A stretch of DNA of 64,000 nt from Cryptomeria japonica (lineage: Eukaryota > Streptophyta > Pinopsida > Cupressales > Cupressaceae), in NCBI RefSeq assembly GCF_030272615.1, contig NC_081415.1, positions 372,787,009 to 372,851,008 on the forward strand, written 5' to 3'. Of this stretch, positions 1-10,689 are shown piece after piece; the stretch's first letter is position 1; every line of letters begins with the position of its first letter. Both the position numbers and the translations under genes were made by a program. The notes beneath the pieces were generated by a model. That model was not told the origin of the DNA and ran no database searches. It saw only the letters and a program-made list of their open reading frames with translations.

Positions 1-735
1 AATCTCTCTTTTCAATAGAATCTTTGTCAGGATAGTTAGAAGACATATGTCCTATCTTATCACAATTGAAACATTTCAAAGGTAGTTTTCCTTTATACTT
101 ACCTTTGCCTCTCGGTAACCTTCTGGCTAATAGTGCTTCAAACTCTTCTTGCTTTCTGATTTTCTCATATAGTTTGTGTACTTCCTCCATGTTCTTGTGA
201 AATCTTTCACTTGCTCCACTGTGATCCCCTTTAGTGTACTTACTCATTCTATCATTGTAATCATCAGATTCACCAATATGAAAAGAACTAAATGCAAATT
301 CAACTTTATTTACCGATGACCAACTGTTATCAAAGTTACTTAACTCAAATGCATGTAGCTTACCAATAGTAGCATCTAAAGAAACTGGCATGTTAGGTAT
401 AGACCTCAATTCATTGATTGTAGAGACTCGGATTGCATAAGCGAGTAGAAGGGTTCTTAACAACGTACTTGTTATGTCCTTTTCTTCAATAGTTCCACCT
501 GCTCCTTTAGTCTTGTACTATACTGGGTTATGTTCTCACCTTCATTCATCCTCATAGATTCAAGTTGTCCTCTTAGAATATCCACTTTTTCTCTTTGAAC
601 ATGTTCATCTCCTCCATACATAGATATGAGCTTGTCCCACATTGCCTTTGCAGCATTGCAGCCTTCTAGATCATTAAACTTTGAATCAGTCAATGCAGAT
701 GTTGCATCCCTCTTATATATCTTTGGATCTTTTCC
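1..735 (-). pseudogene. copia Gag, UBN2-type with one zinc knuckle (broken)
   Basis: This is the capsid/nucleocapsid protein of a copia element. The segment at 693-472 reads as a UBN2/gag-polypeptide domain, with a W-D-L core in AMWDKLISMYGG and QLESMRMNEGENITQYSTR. Reading continues towards position 1 through a linker to a zinc knuckle at about 90-50: C-FN-C-DKIG-H-MSSN-Y. The last cysteine of the CCHC pattern is tyrosine (TGT to TAT type change), so zinc binding is probably lost. Frame breaks lie near 472 and upstream of 693. The assignment to gag is firm; the exact start is not clear. Confidence 0.75.
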
Positions 736-771
736 TCAAGTACCTTTGAACTTTTCCTTCCAGAGTCCAAA

Positions 772-783
772 GCTTTGATACTA
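772..783 (-). promoter_or_regulatory. primer-binding site, initiator-Met tRNA type
   Basis: The minus strand reads TAGTATCAAAGC, close to the TGGTATCAGAGC complement of the initiator-Met tRNA 3' end used by plant copia elements. It lies two bases (AT) inside the LTR, the same spacing as in the three other copia-type elements here that preserve this site. Confidence 0.75.
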
Positions 784-785
784 AT

Positions 786-2259
786 TGATAGTTCTGATAC
801 TTAAAGATAAGTACAGATGCCAAGCTAATAAGATGAGAGGGGGGGGTGAATCATACACACTTAATCTTCCATAAAAACAACAGATTCAACCTCAGTAACA
901 TATACTTCAGTAATATAACCAAAACTGCTAAACATGCAAACTCAAAAGCATATAAACATCATAACACTCATAACACCAAATTTAACGTGGAAACCCAAAT
1001 AGGGAAAACCCACTGTGGGATTTTGGACCCACTAAGAAATATACTCTTCTAGAGTATGCTTGGTTAAAAGAAAATCCTGTTAAAGATTACAAACACATTG
1101 CTAGATGTGACCCGGTTAAGGGATTTCCCTCAGATCTATTAGGATCTTCACCTTGTTAGAAGTGACCTTATTAAAGGATTTCAAACATTCAATTAGAATG
1201 TTACCTTGCTAGAGGGTTTTACAAATAAGACTGTTAAGTCCACTCAGTTAAGAGATTTTCTGTCACTTCACAAAATAACAGTAATAAAAATCTATCTGCA
1301 ACTTCACATCTAAAATGCTAAAGTATATTCTTATTAGCTCAATACAATATAGACATAGAACTAATCTTGTCCATCTGTTGGGCTCTATACTCTGTAATTC
1401 AAAATAGATCTTCAAGCTTCTGTGCTCGGTAATCACTATGTAGCATCCATGTGCATACACTTGCCCGCATACATTGTTTATCAACAGTTCCCTATTTATC
1501 AACAATTTTTCGACCGCTTAATCTCCTTGATCACATTTCCCATGATCAATCATAGCCATCAAATCTTCAAACTTTGACCAGGTTCAATGTATCCTTCGAT
1601 CTAAAAATGTTTTACCCCACCTTGGAACTTGCATATATTTCTTGGAACTTGTGCTAGGGTATTGCAAGTCAATCTAAGCTATAGATCTTCCTGCCAATTT
1701 TCCTTTGCCATAAATTCTTTAACAAAGTTCATTCACAAAATACCAATCATTTAATCATAGCCAGCTCATCAGTTTCCTTCATTAAATAATGCATGTAATC
1801 ATTTAATGCATTCTGATATTACTCAGTTGCAACTCGATAAATACTAAACTTCACTCGGTAGACATTCTGCCTTCATTAACCGATAGTGATAACCTTAGGG
1901 TTTACCGACTAGGTTCTTTGCTTGATAACATAGTATAGTATTAACCTTACAATCAATAACATATGTAGGATATCAAAACAATCTAATCATCATGATCTCA
2001 CCATTGTCTAACTTGGTAATAGTTGCCCATTGAATAACTTATTTCACCCTTTATCCATCATATTCTTTATGTGTCTTTTATCGACATCTTTATACTGATC
2101 AAATCATACTTCTTAAGATATGGCAACATCATACTGGATTAGAAAATCAATTTCTTGACATCAATGCCAAAATAATAATATTAAGACAGTAAACATCCTT
2201 AATCAGTTTTATCCATAATCATCAACAACCTTCTCAATATCCTTATTGAAATGCCAACA
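786..2259 (-). repeat. copia 5' LTR (about 1.47 kb)
   Basis: The plus strand starts TGATAGTTC at 786 and ends CCAACA at 2259. It carries GGGGGGTGAATCA near its PBS-proximal edge (840-852), the hairpin core at 985-1031, and a run of degenerate units of the type GGTTAAGGGATTT at about 1075-1262. These features are shared with the LTRs at 19311 and 51330. The ends were chosen from the PBS and from the TG...CA rule; the second LTR is not in the window. Confidence 0.7.
985..1031 (-). promoter_or_regulatory. conserved LTR hairpin core, copy 1
   Basis: ACGTGGAAACCC is followed after a short spacer by GGGAAAACCCACTGTGGG on the plus strand. GTGG can pair with the later CCAC-like segment, and CCC with GGG. 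It lies about 200 bases from the PBS-side edge of the LTR, so in the R/U5 part of the transcript. Confidence 0.6.
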
Positions 2260-2335
2260 ATCTCTCCTTGTCTATTATAATGCCAAATGCCAATAGTGCC
2301 CGCTTCAACTAAGGTAACCATTCATTTAATTGAAT

Positions 2336-3909
2336 ATGATTCAGATGAGGAGGATGAGGAATGAGATGATGAAGGCTTAGATATTGAAGAAGATGATGAA
2401 GCATTTGTAACTTTTTCAAGCCTTCCAAGTTTTGATGATGTACCCATGTCTATGATTGAATCCTCAATCTTAGACTTTTTAGAAGCAATGACATAGATGT
2501 CTGAATAGCAACAGACACTAACGCTTCCTTTAGGTATTGTTCTTGCAGAGGCTCCACTATTTTTCTACCATTATCACTACAATGGCTCCTATATTGGTTT
2601 CTACCATTGTAACAAAATCATCTTCTTCTTGGCTTCCTAATGTTGTTGATATGACTTCACTTGTACCAGTGTCCCTATATGTTGTAATTTGAATCGAGGC
2701 TACAATACAAGTGTTTGCAACTATGCAAATTGATACCATAACTCCACTGGAAAAATCAAATCTTCCTCCATGGTTGGATATGGTGGTGCCCAAAAGAAAG
2801 AAGAAGGTAATTTCCCAGATGATTTTGATTTCAATCAACTGGGTCTTGTCAAACAAAAAATTACCAAGAAGCCCAAGATTGCGTTCAGAATCTTGATGGA
2901 TCCATTTAGAAAAAGGAAATATGTTGAGGTCTTAGTGTCATCATCAGATAAGGACAAGGACAACATTCAACCCACAAATTATACTATGCGAACTGTAGAT
3001 CTTGGTGTAGAAACACATGAGAGTGTTAAGAAAGACTCTCAATCTGCTTTTAATTCTCTCATGTGTATATTTGACCAAGAGAGGGATGAGAAGAATGAAT
3101 GTAAGCAAAAATGTGAACAACTGACAAGCGTGCTACATAAAATAACGCATTCATCACAAGAGGTTCAACCCATAATTTCTTCAATCGATATAGAATCACT
3201 CTAAAAGGTGGAGTGGTTGGGTACAAGGGGAAAGGTAATGGAAGAATGGATCAATCGCTTGAAGTCAAAAGGGACACATCTCATTGATTTTGTAGTCAAG
3301 ATTTTGATAGATTTTGAAAATGCTCATGTACAGGTGCATGGTGTACAATCTCTATTATCCCAAGAAATAACCAAACGAGAAATATTTAGGGCTTTGGGAT
3401 AAAATGAGAGAGTATAGAGTAGACATCCTTGTTGATAACAATGTAGTATTGACTCAGGGCGAGTACATTTAAACCCAAGCAATTTTGGCACACAAGGATG
3501 AGCTAATGAAAGTGTTGGTAAAGGATATGAATCAAGATAGAAAAAGCATGTACTGATGCAATCACAAATATTTCATCAGGGATATCAAAATTGCCTTGTC
3601 AGTTATTTGATATAGAACATAAATTTTTACCCAATGAGACTGTCAAACAAGAATTCCTCACAATGATTGATCAGTTGGCAGATGATCAATTTTCTCTAGC
3701 GTCATTTGATAAGTTGATTGACCCAAATCAACTTAGATGATCTTGCATTAGTTTTGAAGAAAGAAAAAAGGATTTATGTAGAAGTCAGAGATTCCATATC
3801 TCGTATTCATGTCATTTCCAATGTGACTTTAGGGCTAGACAAATCTGAAATGCATGCTACATTGGCAAGGTTCGAGGAATTCCAGAAAATCAATGAGGGG
3901 GGAAAATGA
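2336..3909 (+). pseudogene. degenerate coiled-coil accessory ORF (retroelement-borne, unknown function)
   Basis: I do not recognise a catalytic domain. The reading starts with an acidic Asp/Glu stretch at about 2340-2400. Frame 1 then runs from 2770 to 3402, interrupted by one TAA at 3202 that looks like a mutated CAA. It contains a charged coiled-coil-like segment (ERDEKNECKQKCEQL) and a conserved-looking WINRLKSKG...EITKREIF block. After 3402 the reading moves through other frames (DKMREYRVDILVDNN, then KLPCQLFDIEHKFLPNE), so at least two frameshifts are present. It resembles in style the C-terminal part of the accessory ORFs at 22221 and 16260, but homology is inferred from layout and a few words only. 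Confidence 0.45.
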
Positions 3910-3921
3910 AGAATAAAATGT

Positions 3922-5218
3922 CCCCATTGGCACTATCTTTTCATGTAGTTTCATTCTTAGTTACTACAAATTTTCTGGCAGTTGCATTTTCATTTTATAC
4001 AATAGATGTAGTCAAATAGGACTCTACAGTTGAATTAGTCAACTGCACCCATATTTTTCTCTACTCCTTTCCTATAAAAAGAGGAAGCTCATTTGTAAAT
4101 ATTTATCTTTTATTACCCTAAACAAGACTCTGCCAAATTTTTGCCTCAACAAAGACTTTGAGATTTTGATGTAAAGATTGATTCGAGGAAATAAAGATAA
4201 CAATCTGCTAGTTTCCAAACTTTGTGTTGGGCCAAAGATTGTGTTTATGATTGAATTGTTGTTATGTCCAGTTCTCATAATCATTTCCTAAATACTTGAA
4301 TCTTATTGGTATATTTTTTGTGAGTAAGAGAGCTTTCTAATTGTGATAAGTAGACTTTGTGCTATTTGCATATTTGGGGAATCTTCATATAGTTGATTAC
4401 ATAGTAAGCTTTGTATTGCTATCAGTTGCTCCTAGTTTTTAGGAAAATTAATTACATCTTGGAGACTTTGAGCTACAAGTTGTGATTATAGTTGTAATTG
4501 TGGTGATTAAATTAATTTGCACTCACGTAAGACTTTGAGCTTACATGATTGTTGAGATATTAAAAATCATTTTAAAAAAGTTCTATTAGTTGTTAGTTTT
4601 GTTAGTTGTAAGAAATATGATCAAGTGAAGGGAGATACATTAATTCTTAAAAATGAGAATTACATGCCCTAATCTTACCTCCAAATTTAATTTCAAAGTT
4701 GTTGAAATACCCAAATTCTTCCAGGGAACATCCCCTTGATGAGAGGAAAGACTTTGTCTTAACATAGTTGTGTGTGAAATATATATTTTGTCATTGTGTG
4801 TGAGCTGAACAATTTGTCATGAATGCATCAATCTTATTTTGAAAATCAATGAAGAGAACATTCATTTTCTTGTTCCCATCTCTCATGTTATATTGTATGA
4901 GTGGAAGTGTTAATGACATGTTTAGCTTGTTTTCTCTAAGGGAGAATGTGTGATTCTTGATAGGTTTTATTTCAAGTAAATGTTTTAAATTATGTCTTGA
5001 ACTTTGCAATATTTGTGTGAGAGAGTGTGAGAGGAAGTTATGGATGCATTCTTATTTTAAGCATTTTAAGAAAGTATTATGTGCTTAGTTTTGAGTCTTA
5101 ATGCTGATAATATGATACTGTTTGTCACTAGGCCCGCTATTTGACTCTATATTCCCTTTTAACAAGCATTGGTCATACTATCTTAATATTTCAGGATCAT
5201 TCTTACATTCTTATTTCA
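3922..5218 (+). repeat. candidate LTR with TATA box (boundaries tentative)
   Basis: A purine tract (GAGGGGGGAAAATGAAG) at about 3894-3910 follows the decayed ORF and could be a polypurine tract. The next TG is at about 3922. About 150 bases in, CCTATAAAAAGAGGAAGC at 4071 looks like an LTR promoter. The stretch has no ORF of note and ends where a different LTR starts (5222). No partner LTR is visible, so this is inference from layout. Confidence 0.3.
4073..4080 (+). promoter_or_regulatory. TATA box candidate in LTR-like DNA
   Basis: TATAAAAA is followed by a purine-rich GAGGAAGC segment, as seen in many plant LTR promoters. Support is motif and position only. Confidence 0.35.
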
Positions 5219-5536
5219 CCTTGTAGACACCTAAAAATGGTCAATGCTTGCGGAGTCATACTTTAACATTTGCGCATTGCCTCATTTTAGGTTTTTGCAT
5301 TGCATTAACATTTCTCCTATGATTCGCACTTGGTCTTTATCATTTGCGAGCATCGAGTCATTCTTCTACATTCTTCATTCGTCTTGCTTTCGAATTTGGT
5401 CCTGTCGACAACACTCTCCAGTCATGATTTTAATCGATCTTATCCTATCGCATCAATGTGCATGCTCATTTGTTATCATTTTGGACATCATCAATCCTAA
5501 TTAGGGTTTTGTCCTCTTATCAATCTTGTCATTTTG

Positions 5537-5741
5537 TCATCAATCCTTATCATTTTCAATCTTGTCGTTTTAACGATCAATTTGTCATCGATCGTTGTCA
5601 TGTTCGATCTTGTCATTTTGCGATCGATTTGTCATCGATCATGGTCATTTTCAATATTGTCGTTTTGCAATCTATTTTGTCATCGATTCTTGTCCTCTTG
5701 TCAATCTTGTCATTTTGTGATCGATTTGTCATCGATCGTTG
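5537..5741 (+). repeat. 48-bp minisatellite, about 4.3 copies
   Basis: Units begin at TCATCRATC and end ...TTTTGNGATCGATTTG, with lengths of about 47-49 bases. They contain repeated GATCGAT and CTTGTCATTTTG words. Long apparent ORFs here (5458-5853) are by-products of the repeat and not genes. Confidence 0.75.
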
Positions 5742-6260
5742 TTTGTCTCAATTATGTCAATTTGGATCAAATAGTCATTGTTCCTCATCAATTGGCGCAT
5801 TTTCTCAATTAAATCATTTATCACATTGGTCATTTATCAATTTAAAATCATGATCAATATCAATTATCTTCAATCAAGACCTAATTGTCATTCTCGCATT
5901 GCTAATTCATCTTCTAGGGTTTCATGATTTCATCATTTAACCTGGTTTGTCATTTCTTCCTTTAGGATTAATAAATTATTTATTTATCCTAAGTTTTCTT
6001 GTCACAATTAAATGTTCATTTAATTGGCTAATTATTCCTTTTTGTGAATTAATTAATAAATGATAAATTATTAATTAATTTACCTAATTTCTAATTTCCA
6101 TCAATTTCTTAATTCCTAAATTCTTAATTCTCTAATTTTTCTAATTTCTTAATCCCTAATTTCAATTTCCTCCTATTTCTCTCCTAAATTCATGGAAATG
6201 ACATAGAAATTTGTCATAATTTGTCATAATTGACAATCAATCAATCCTTGCATAGCAATT

Positions 6261-6310
6261 TGTCATAAATTGTCATAAATTGTCATAAATTGTCATAAAT
6301 TGTCATAAAT
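6261..6310 (+). repeat. perfect 10-bp tandem repeat TGTCATAAAT x5
   Basis: Five exact copies of TGTCATAAAT are flanked on both sides by TCCTTGCATAGCAA-type sequence (6245-6258 and 6310-6326), so the short array sits inside a larger duplication. Similar GTCATAA words occur just upstream (6213-6231). Confidence 0.9.
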
Positions 6311-7113
6311 CCTTGCATAGCAAATTGTCATACACATGTCATAAATTTTTCTATTCTTGATTTGAATTTCCATTCGAATCATTATCATGCTAATTTGATT
6401 CATTTCTCCAATTTCTCTATAAATTGGATGAATTTCTTCAATCAAACCCCCTAACCAGATTATCGAATTTCTAATCAATCACGCTTCGAGTACTTTTGAG
6501 CAATTTTCTTACCTACTTGCTTTCAATCATGTATGTGCACTTGTAGGTGAGATCCACAACCAAACTATTTGAAGAGGAAAGAAGAACAATGGAGCCACAT
6601 GAAGGAAGCATTTGGATTTACATCTGGTTTGCATAATCTTTTTGAATGTTTTATCTTTATGTCTCTATTAAATGTGTTTAGGATAGATCATTGCAATGAG
6701 TTTTCGTGATTGAGCTAATGATTAATATTTTATATTGTTTGTGATGATTTCCGATTTCCTATGCTACACACCTTTTATATTTAAGTTTTTAGTTCTTCTA
6801 CATTAGGACTGGAATGTATTAGAGCCAACTTTCAATCCAATCAAGAGTGATATAAGCTAAGGTGCAAGCTAAAATTTGTAACTTATTATACTTTCCTTGG
6901 TATATTTTCATTTAGAGCATCTAGTATATAGTGCAATGTTTGTTTGTATGAAGTTAAAATGTAGTATAACATTGCAATAGGGATACCTACCTATGTCTTG
7001 TAGAGCCTAAAGTGTACAAAACTAAAACCTGTGACTATGTCTTGTTCGTTGGCCTAATCCAATCCTAGTTCTGTTTATGAGTTACTGGCTATTCCTCTAA
7101 GATTTAGGATCTA

Positions 7114-7912
7114 TTGATTTGGGAACCGACAATAACTATTGTGGATAAGCCATGTAAGGATAATGGCGTAGCTGATTTTCTCTTAAGAATGGTTTTGCAG
7201 GGAAATAATGAACCAATAGATGATACTTTTCCAGATGAACATTTGTTTTCCCTATCAATACAGTCTCACCTTGGTTTGTTGATATTGCAAATTATCTCAT
7301 AACATGGAAGTGTCCTAGTCATTTCAATCCTAAGAAAAAGAAAAGATTAATTTGTGAAAGTTCTATATTTCAATGGATTGGTGGTATTTTGTTTAAAATG
7401 TGTCTTGATCATGTTCTTCGTAGGTGTGTGTAGGAAATTGATGTTTATGACATTTTACATGTATGTCATAATGAACCAGAAGGAGGACATTATTCAATGA
7501 TCAGAACAGTTCATAAGATCTTAGGAGTAGGCTAATTTTGGCCTTCCATGATGAAGGATGTTTCATTTTATGTGAAACATTATGATGAATGCCAACGTAT
7601 GGGTAAACCAACAAAAATGATGGAGATGCCTCTCTAATCTCATATAGTTCTTGAGCCATTTGAGAAGTGGGGAATTGACTTCATAGGACTAATAGATCCT
7701 CTTTCTAGAGGATACCACTACATTCTAGTGTGCACAAACTTTGTCACAAAATGGGCTGAAGTGAGAGCATTACAAGTAGCTAAAGAAGACAAGGTTGCGG
7801 ACTTCCTGTATAAACAAATCTTTCAAATATTTGGTACTCCGAGGGAGATATTTTTTTATCAAGGACCTCAGTTAATGTCCACTATGATGGAGGACTTCAT
7901 GCATAGATATAG
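7114..7912 (+). pseudogene. Ty3/gypsy pol remnant: end of RNase H, integrase zinc domain and N-half of core
   Basis: The segment 7114-7302 ends an RNase H-like region (VDKPCKDNGVADFLLRM). The integrase zinc domain follows at about 7430-7620 (H..H, then KHYDECQRMGK, where the first cysteine of the usual CxxC is tyrosine). The catalytic core begins with WGIDFIG (first Asp kept). The second catalytic Asp, expected before QGP, reads Tyr (FFYQGP at about 7850). There is an in-frame TAG at about 7430, a stop at about 7533 and a frameshift before 7728. Reading stops at the copia insertion point and resumes at 14625. RT and gag are absent upstream. Confidence 0.8.
7908..7912. repeat. target-site duplication TATAG, left copy
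   Basis: TATAG directly precedes the TGTTAGG end of the copia element. The identical pentamer follows its other end at 14620-14624, as expected from copia integration. Confidence 0.9.
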
Positions 7913-8961
7913 TGTTAGGTCCCAGAGACAACTGAGAGGGGGGGGTGAATCAGTTGTCAAATAAATTCAAACCAAAAACAACTTAACCAACTTAATGCTT
8001 AATACCGGTAAACCAGTTCAATATGTCAGTAGACAGTTTTAATAGTTAATTGCTATACCGGTAAGGATTAGTGCATGAAACATAAAGACAAAGTCATCCA
8101 CAACACATAACACCAATATTTGTACGTGGAAACCCTGTAAGGGGAAAAACTATGGTGGGAAACCTTACCCACAATCAGATGATACTACTGTAGATAGTAA
8201 GTATACATAAATGGGGTCTGAACATGTAGAAAGGCCAAGCACCTAGAGCTTACTGCTCAATTACAAAATGGGAGTCACACTGATGGTTAAATCCAATAAG
8301 AATGTACTGCACAAAATAGCATCTTCATATGCTGGATTCAGTACCGGTATAGTTCTGATTGTCTTCACAAAAACCCTTCTTCAATCTTCAAATGATGTCT
8401 ATGTGTATAGATCTACTTATTCTTGCATATACCTTCACACAATCCTTTTTCACATTCTACACTTGATCTTACAAATAAGATCTTACATTTATACCATAAC
8501 CTAAGACCAATTTTAGTAGGTCGGCTCTACAAGATATTACAATAAAAACATTTTACAAACAATACAATATCTGATGCAATAACCAATTCAACATGTCGGC
8601 TTAATGCATTTACAACAATAATTAATCATCTCCATAGCATGCCATGCTGATCTGGAAAAGATAAACCTACTGTTGTAACCCTGGACCTATTTGTCGGTAA
8701 CAACAACTATGCAAATACTAATGTACCAATAAACAAAACTCTAGGACAAAGTGTCCACATAATGTTTTTGACATAACCAAGTGTTTTCCATATCATTCCA
8801 AGTGTCGGTGATCATTATATCTTGCCGGTGTACTAGATACCGGTGACTGTGCATGAGTCACTCGCTTGCCGGTGAATGTTGCTGATTCTCCAAAGTGCCA
8901 GAGTTGATAAGTGTTTAGTAGGTGTTGACATCAATGACAAAACCATAAAAAAATACCAACA
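7913..8961 (-). repeat. copia 3' LTR
   Basis: Starts TGTTAGGTCCCAGAG and ends AAATACCAACA on the plus strand, aligned over its whole length with 13562-14619. It carries the GGGGGGTGAATCA edge motif at about 7937 and scattered ACCGGT words. The following polypurine tract shows this is the 3' copy for a minus-strand element. Confidence 0.93.
8124..8172 (-). promoter_or_regulatory. conserved LTR hairpin core, copy 2
   Basis: ACGTGGAAACCC, a short spacer, GGGGAAAAACTATGGTGGG, then ACCTTACCCAC. It is about 211 bases from the PBS-side LTR edge. One arm is changed (CCAC to CTAT) compared with the partner LTR at 13771. Confidence 0.65.
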
Positions 8962-9280
8962 ATCTCCCCCTTTGGCATTGATGGCAACACAAGATGGAAA
9001 AGCCATCAAAGTGCCAAAACAGAAATGCCAAATACCAAAACCCAACAATCTCCAGAAAGAGATCATAACCAGAAATCAAAATACATATACAAAGAGTAAT
9101 AATCTCTCTCAAACAACAATCTCTCCCCCTGGGAGCAACATGTGTTTTCCTTGTGTTTTTCCATACCAATCTCTCCCCCTTTGACATCAATTGCCAAAGT
9201 TCTTACCAAAAACATCTTACCAAGCCAAGTTCATATACAAAATACCAATCACTTTAGTATACCAACTACTCCCCCTGAGA
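8962..9280 (-). repeat. polypurine tract and three further PPT-like copies
   Basis: The bases after the 3' LTR (ATCTCCCCCTTTGG at 8962) read on the minus strand as a purine tract AAAGGGGGAGAT, the plus-strand primer of the element. Three more CTCCCCCT-bearing segments follow at about 9118-9133, 9167-9182 and 9265-9279. Two of them sit in a similar AATCTCTCCCCCT context, and one is again followed by TTGACATCAATTGCC. The region up to the RNase H stop at 9401 has no other coding content. Confidence 0.7.
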
Positions 9281-9400
9281 AGTAGCTTCCCATCAAAGTT
9301 GGAAAAAAGATTTCTTTATTAGTTATGTTGGTTGATGACAATCATCAACTTCCTAAGTCTCTACCGGTGGGGGTATGACCCCAAGTTGATCTCTGAGATA

Positions 9401-10192
9401 TTAAAAAGTCTCCTTAGGCAGAGGTTTAGTAAAGATATTTGCAATCTGCTCTTTAGTATTCACATAAACCAGTTTTATTTCCTTTGCTTCAACATTTTCC
9501 CTTAGAAAATTCAGTTTGATAGAAACATGTTTTGTTTTAGAATGTAATACCATATTCTTAGATATATCAATTGCTGCATTATTATCACAATAGATAGTAA
9601 TAGGTTCCTTGCATTTTACCTTTATGTCTTTCAACATTTGCTTAAGCCATAGTACCTTTGTATAGTTAGTTGTTGCTGCAACATATTCTGATTCTGCTGT
9701 TGATAAAGATGTACAACTTTGTTTCTTACTCAACCAAGAAACTAGTCTGTTTCCAAGAAAGAATGCTCCGCCGGTGGTGCTTTTTCTATCATCCACATCT
9801 CCTGCCCAATTTGCATTTGTGTATGCACATAATTCAAAGTTTTCATTTCTAGGATACCATAATCCAAGATTTATAGTGCCTTGTAAGTACCGGAAAATCC
9901 TTTTTACTGCTAATTCATGATTTTCTTTAGGATTACTTTGAAATCTTGAAACAATACATACTACATTCATAATATCAGGTCTAGTTTGTGTCAAATACAA
10001 TAAACCTCCTATCATAGATTTGTATCTAGTTGGATTAATAGGTGTAGATTCATCCCTTAGTGATAATTTGTCATTTGTAGTCATAGGTGTGCTTACCCGT
10101 TTAGAGTTCTCCATCCCAAATTTCTTTAGTAACTCTTTTAAGTACTTGGATTTACTGAAGAATATACCTTTATCAGTCTGTGAAATTTGCAA
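9401..10192 (-). CDS. copia RNase H with end of RT (263-codon open segment, catalytically damaged)
   Basis: This degrades the RNA strand during reverse transcription in the virus-like particle. The N-terminal part is the RT connection (YKSMIGGLLYLTQTRPDIM). RNase H proper begins near residue 146 with CAYTNANWAGD, where relatives have Asp at both Asn positions; the first is a metal-binding residue, so activity is probably lost. AESEY and CDNNAA keep the other acidic residues, and LHSKTKHVSIKLNFLRE is the usual copia end. The frame is joined to RT upstream by a one-base deletion near 10194. The stop at 9401 is at the expected place, 440 bases before the LTR. Confidence 0.9.
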   Translation of the reverse strand: MQISQTDKGIFFSKSKYLKELLKKFGMENSKRVSTPMTTNDKLSLRDESTPINPTRYKSMIGGLLYLTQTRPDIMNVVCIVSRFQSNPKENHELAVKRIFRYLQGTINLGLWYPRNENFELCAYTNANWAGDVDDRKSTTGGAFFLGNRLVSWLSKKQSCTSLSTAESEYVAATTNYTKVLWLKQMLKDIKVKCKEPITIYCDNNAAIDISKNMVLHSKTKHVSIKLNFLRENVEAKEIKLVYVNTKEQIANIFTKPLPKETF

Positions 10193-10194
10193 TC

Positions 10195-10689
10195 CTAAAA
10201 GAATTTTATTTCTCCAATCATAGACATTTCAAATTCTTGCTGCATTTTAATAGAAAATTCTTTACATAATCCATCTTCTCCTCCAAAGATTATATCATCA
10301 ACAAATACTTCTGTAATCAAAATATCATCATTAATCACTTTATAATATAAATTGTTGTATGCATTCCCTTTAGTAAAACCAATCTTTAAAAGATACTTAT
10401 CCAATCTTGCATACCAAGCTCTTGGAGCTTGTTTTAATCCATACAAAGCTTTTCTTAACCTGCAAACCATATTATTGTCATTTGTCAAATAAAATCCATT
10501 AGGTTGTTCAATGTACACTTCTTCTTCAAGATCTCCATTCAAAAATGTACATTTAATATCCATTTGATATACTTTGTAGTTCTTATGTGCTGCAAAGGCC
10601 AAAAATAATCTAACTGCCTTAATTCTAGCTACCGGTGCAAAGGTTTCATTGTAATCAATTCCTTCTTTATGAGAATATCCCTTACACAC
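10195..10689 (-). CDS. copia reverse transcriptase core (164-codon open segment)
   Basis: Synthesises element cDNA. Visible blocks in order are [34 protein letters not shown] (first catalytic Asp kept; Ala to Thr beside it), [16 protein letters not shown], and [10 protein letters not shown], where the usual YVDD box reads FVDD. The two aspartates of the box are present. The open segment ends at 10195 by a frameshift within EIKFF, after which RNase H continues in another frame. Upstream, RT sequence continues to about 10790 but is interrupted by TAG codons. Confidence 0.92.
   Translation of the reverse strand: MCKGYSHKEGIDYNETFAPVARIKAVRLFLAFAAHKNYKVYQMDIKCTFLNGDLEEEVYIEQPNGFYLTNDNNMVCRLRKALYGLKQAPRAWYARLDKYLLKIGFTKGNAYNNLYYKVINDDILITEVFVDDIIFGGEDGLCKEFSIKMQQEFEMSMIGEIKFF

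Larger units (their letters stand above)
1..2259 (-). mobile_element. Ty1/copia element, 5' end (LTR, PBS, gag), running off the left edge
   Basis: On the minus strand the order is LTR (2259 to 786), a two-base AT spacer, a primer-binding site, then gag reading towards position 1. This is the 5' end of a copia-type element; protease, integrase, RT and RNase H would lie beyond the left edge. Just outside the LTR, at 2260-2272, is a pyrimidine run that resembles a decayed polypurine tract on the minus strand. This could mean the LTR was once shared with a second copy, but the match is weak. No target-site duplication can be tested because the other end is absent. Confidence 0.75.
5222..7090 (+). 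repeat. gypsy-type LTR (start clear, end approximate)
   Basis: The left edge TGTAGACACCTAAAAATGG at 5222 looks like a gypsy LTR start. The right part (6980-7060: GGGATACC..CTATGTCTTGTAGAGCCTAAAGTG) matches in order the U5-side of the long LTRs at 40245 and 48218 (CTATGTCTAGTAGAACCTGAAGTGC). This supports plus orientation and the same broad lineage. The LTR contains two unrelated tandem repeats and a very AT-rich middle (5990-6180). The PBS is missing; gypsy RNase H sequence begins at 7114, so either a deletion joined the two or they belong to different elements. Confidence 0.55.

Noticed and set aside
846-1052. 68-codon ORF inside the left LTR
   Set aside because: It overlaps the conserved LTR edge and hairpin motifs, which explain the sequence better than coding.
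4072-4284. Minus-strand 70-codon ORF near the TATA candidate
   Set aside because: No motif, and it lies in LTR-like DNA; treated as chance.
5458-5853. 131-codon ORF with CHF and RSC repeats
   Set aside because: It coincides with the 48-bp minisatellite; the apparent protein repeats are the DNA repeat translated.
8876-9190. Small overlapping ORFs on both strands between LTR and RNase H
   Set aside because: They span the LTR edge and the repeated polypurine tracts; no protein family and no continuity with pol.
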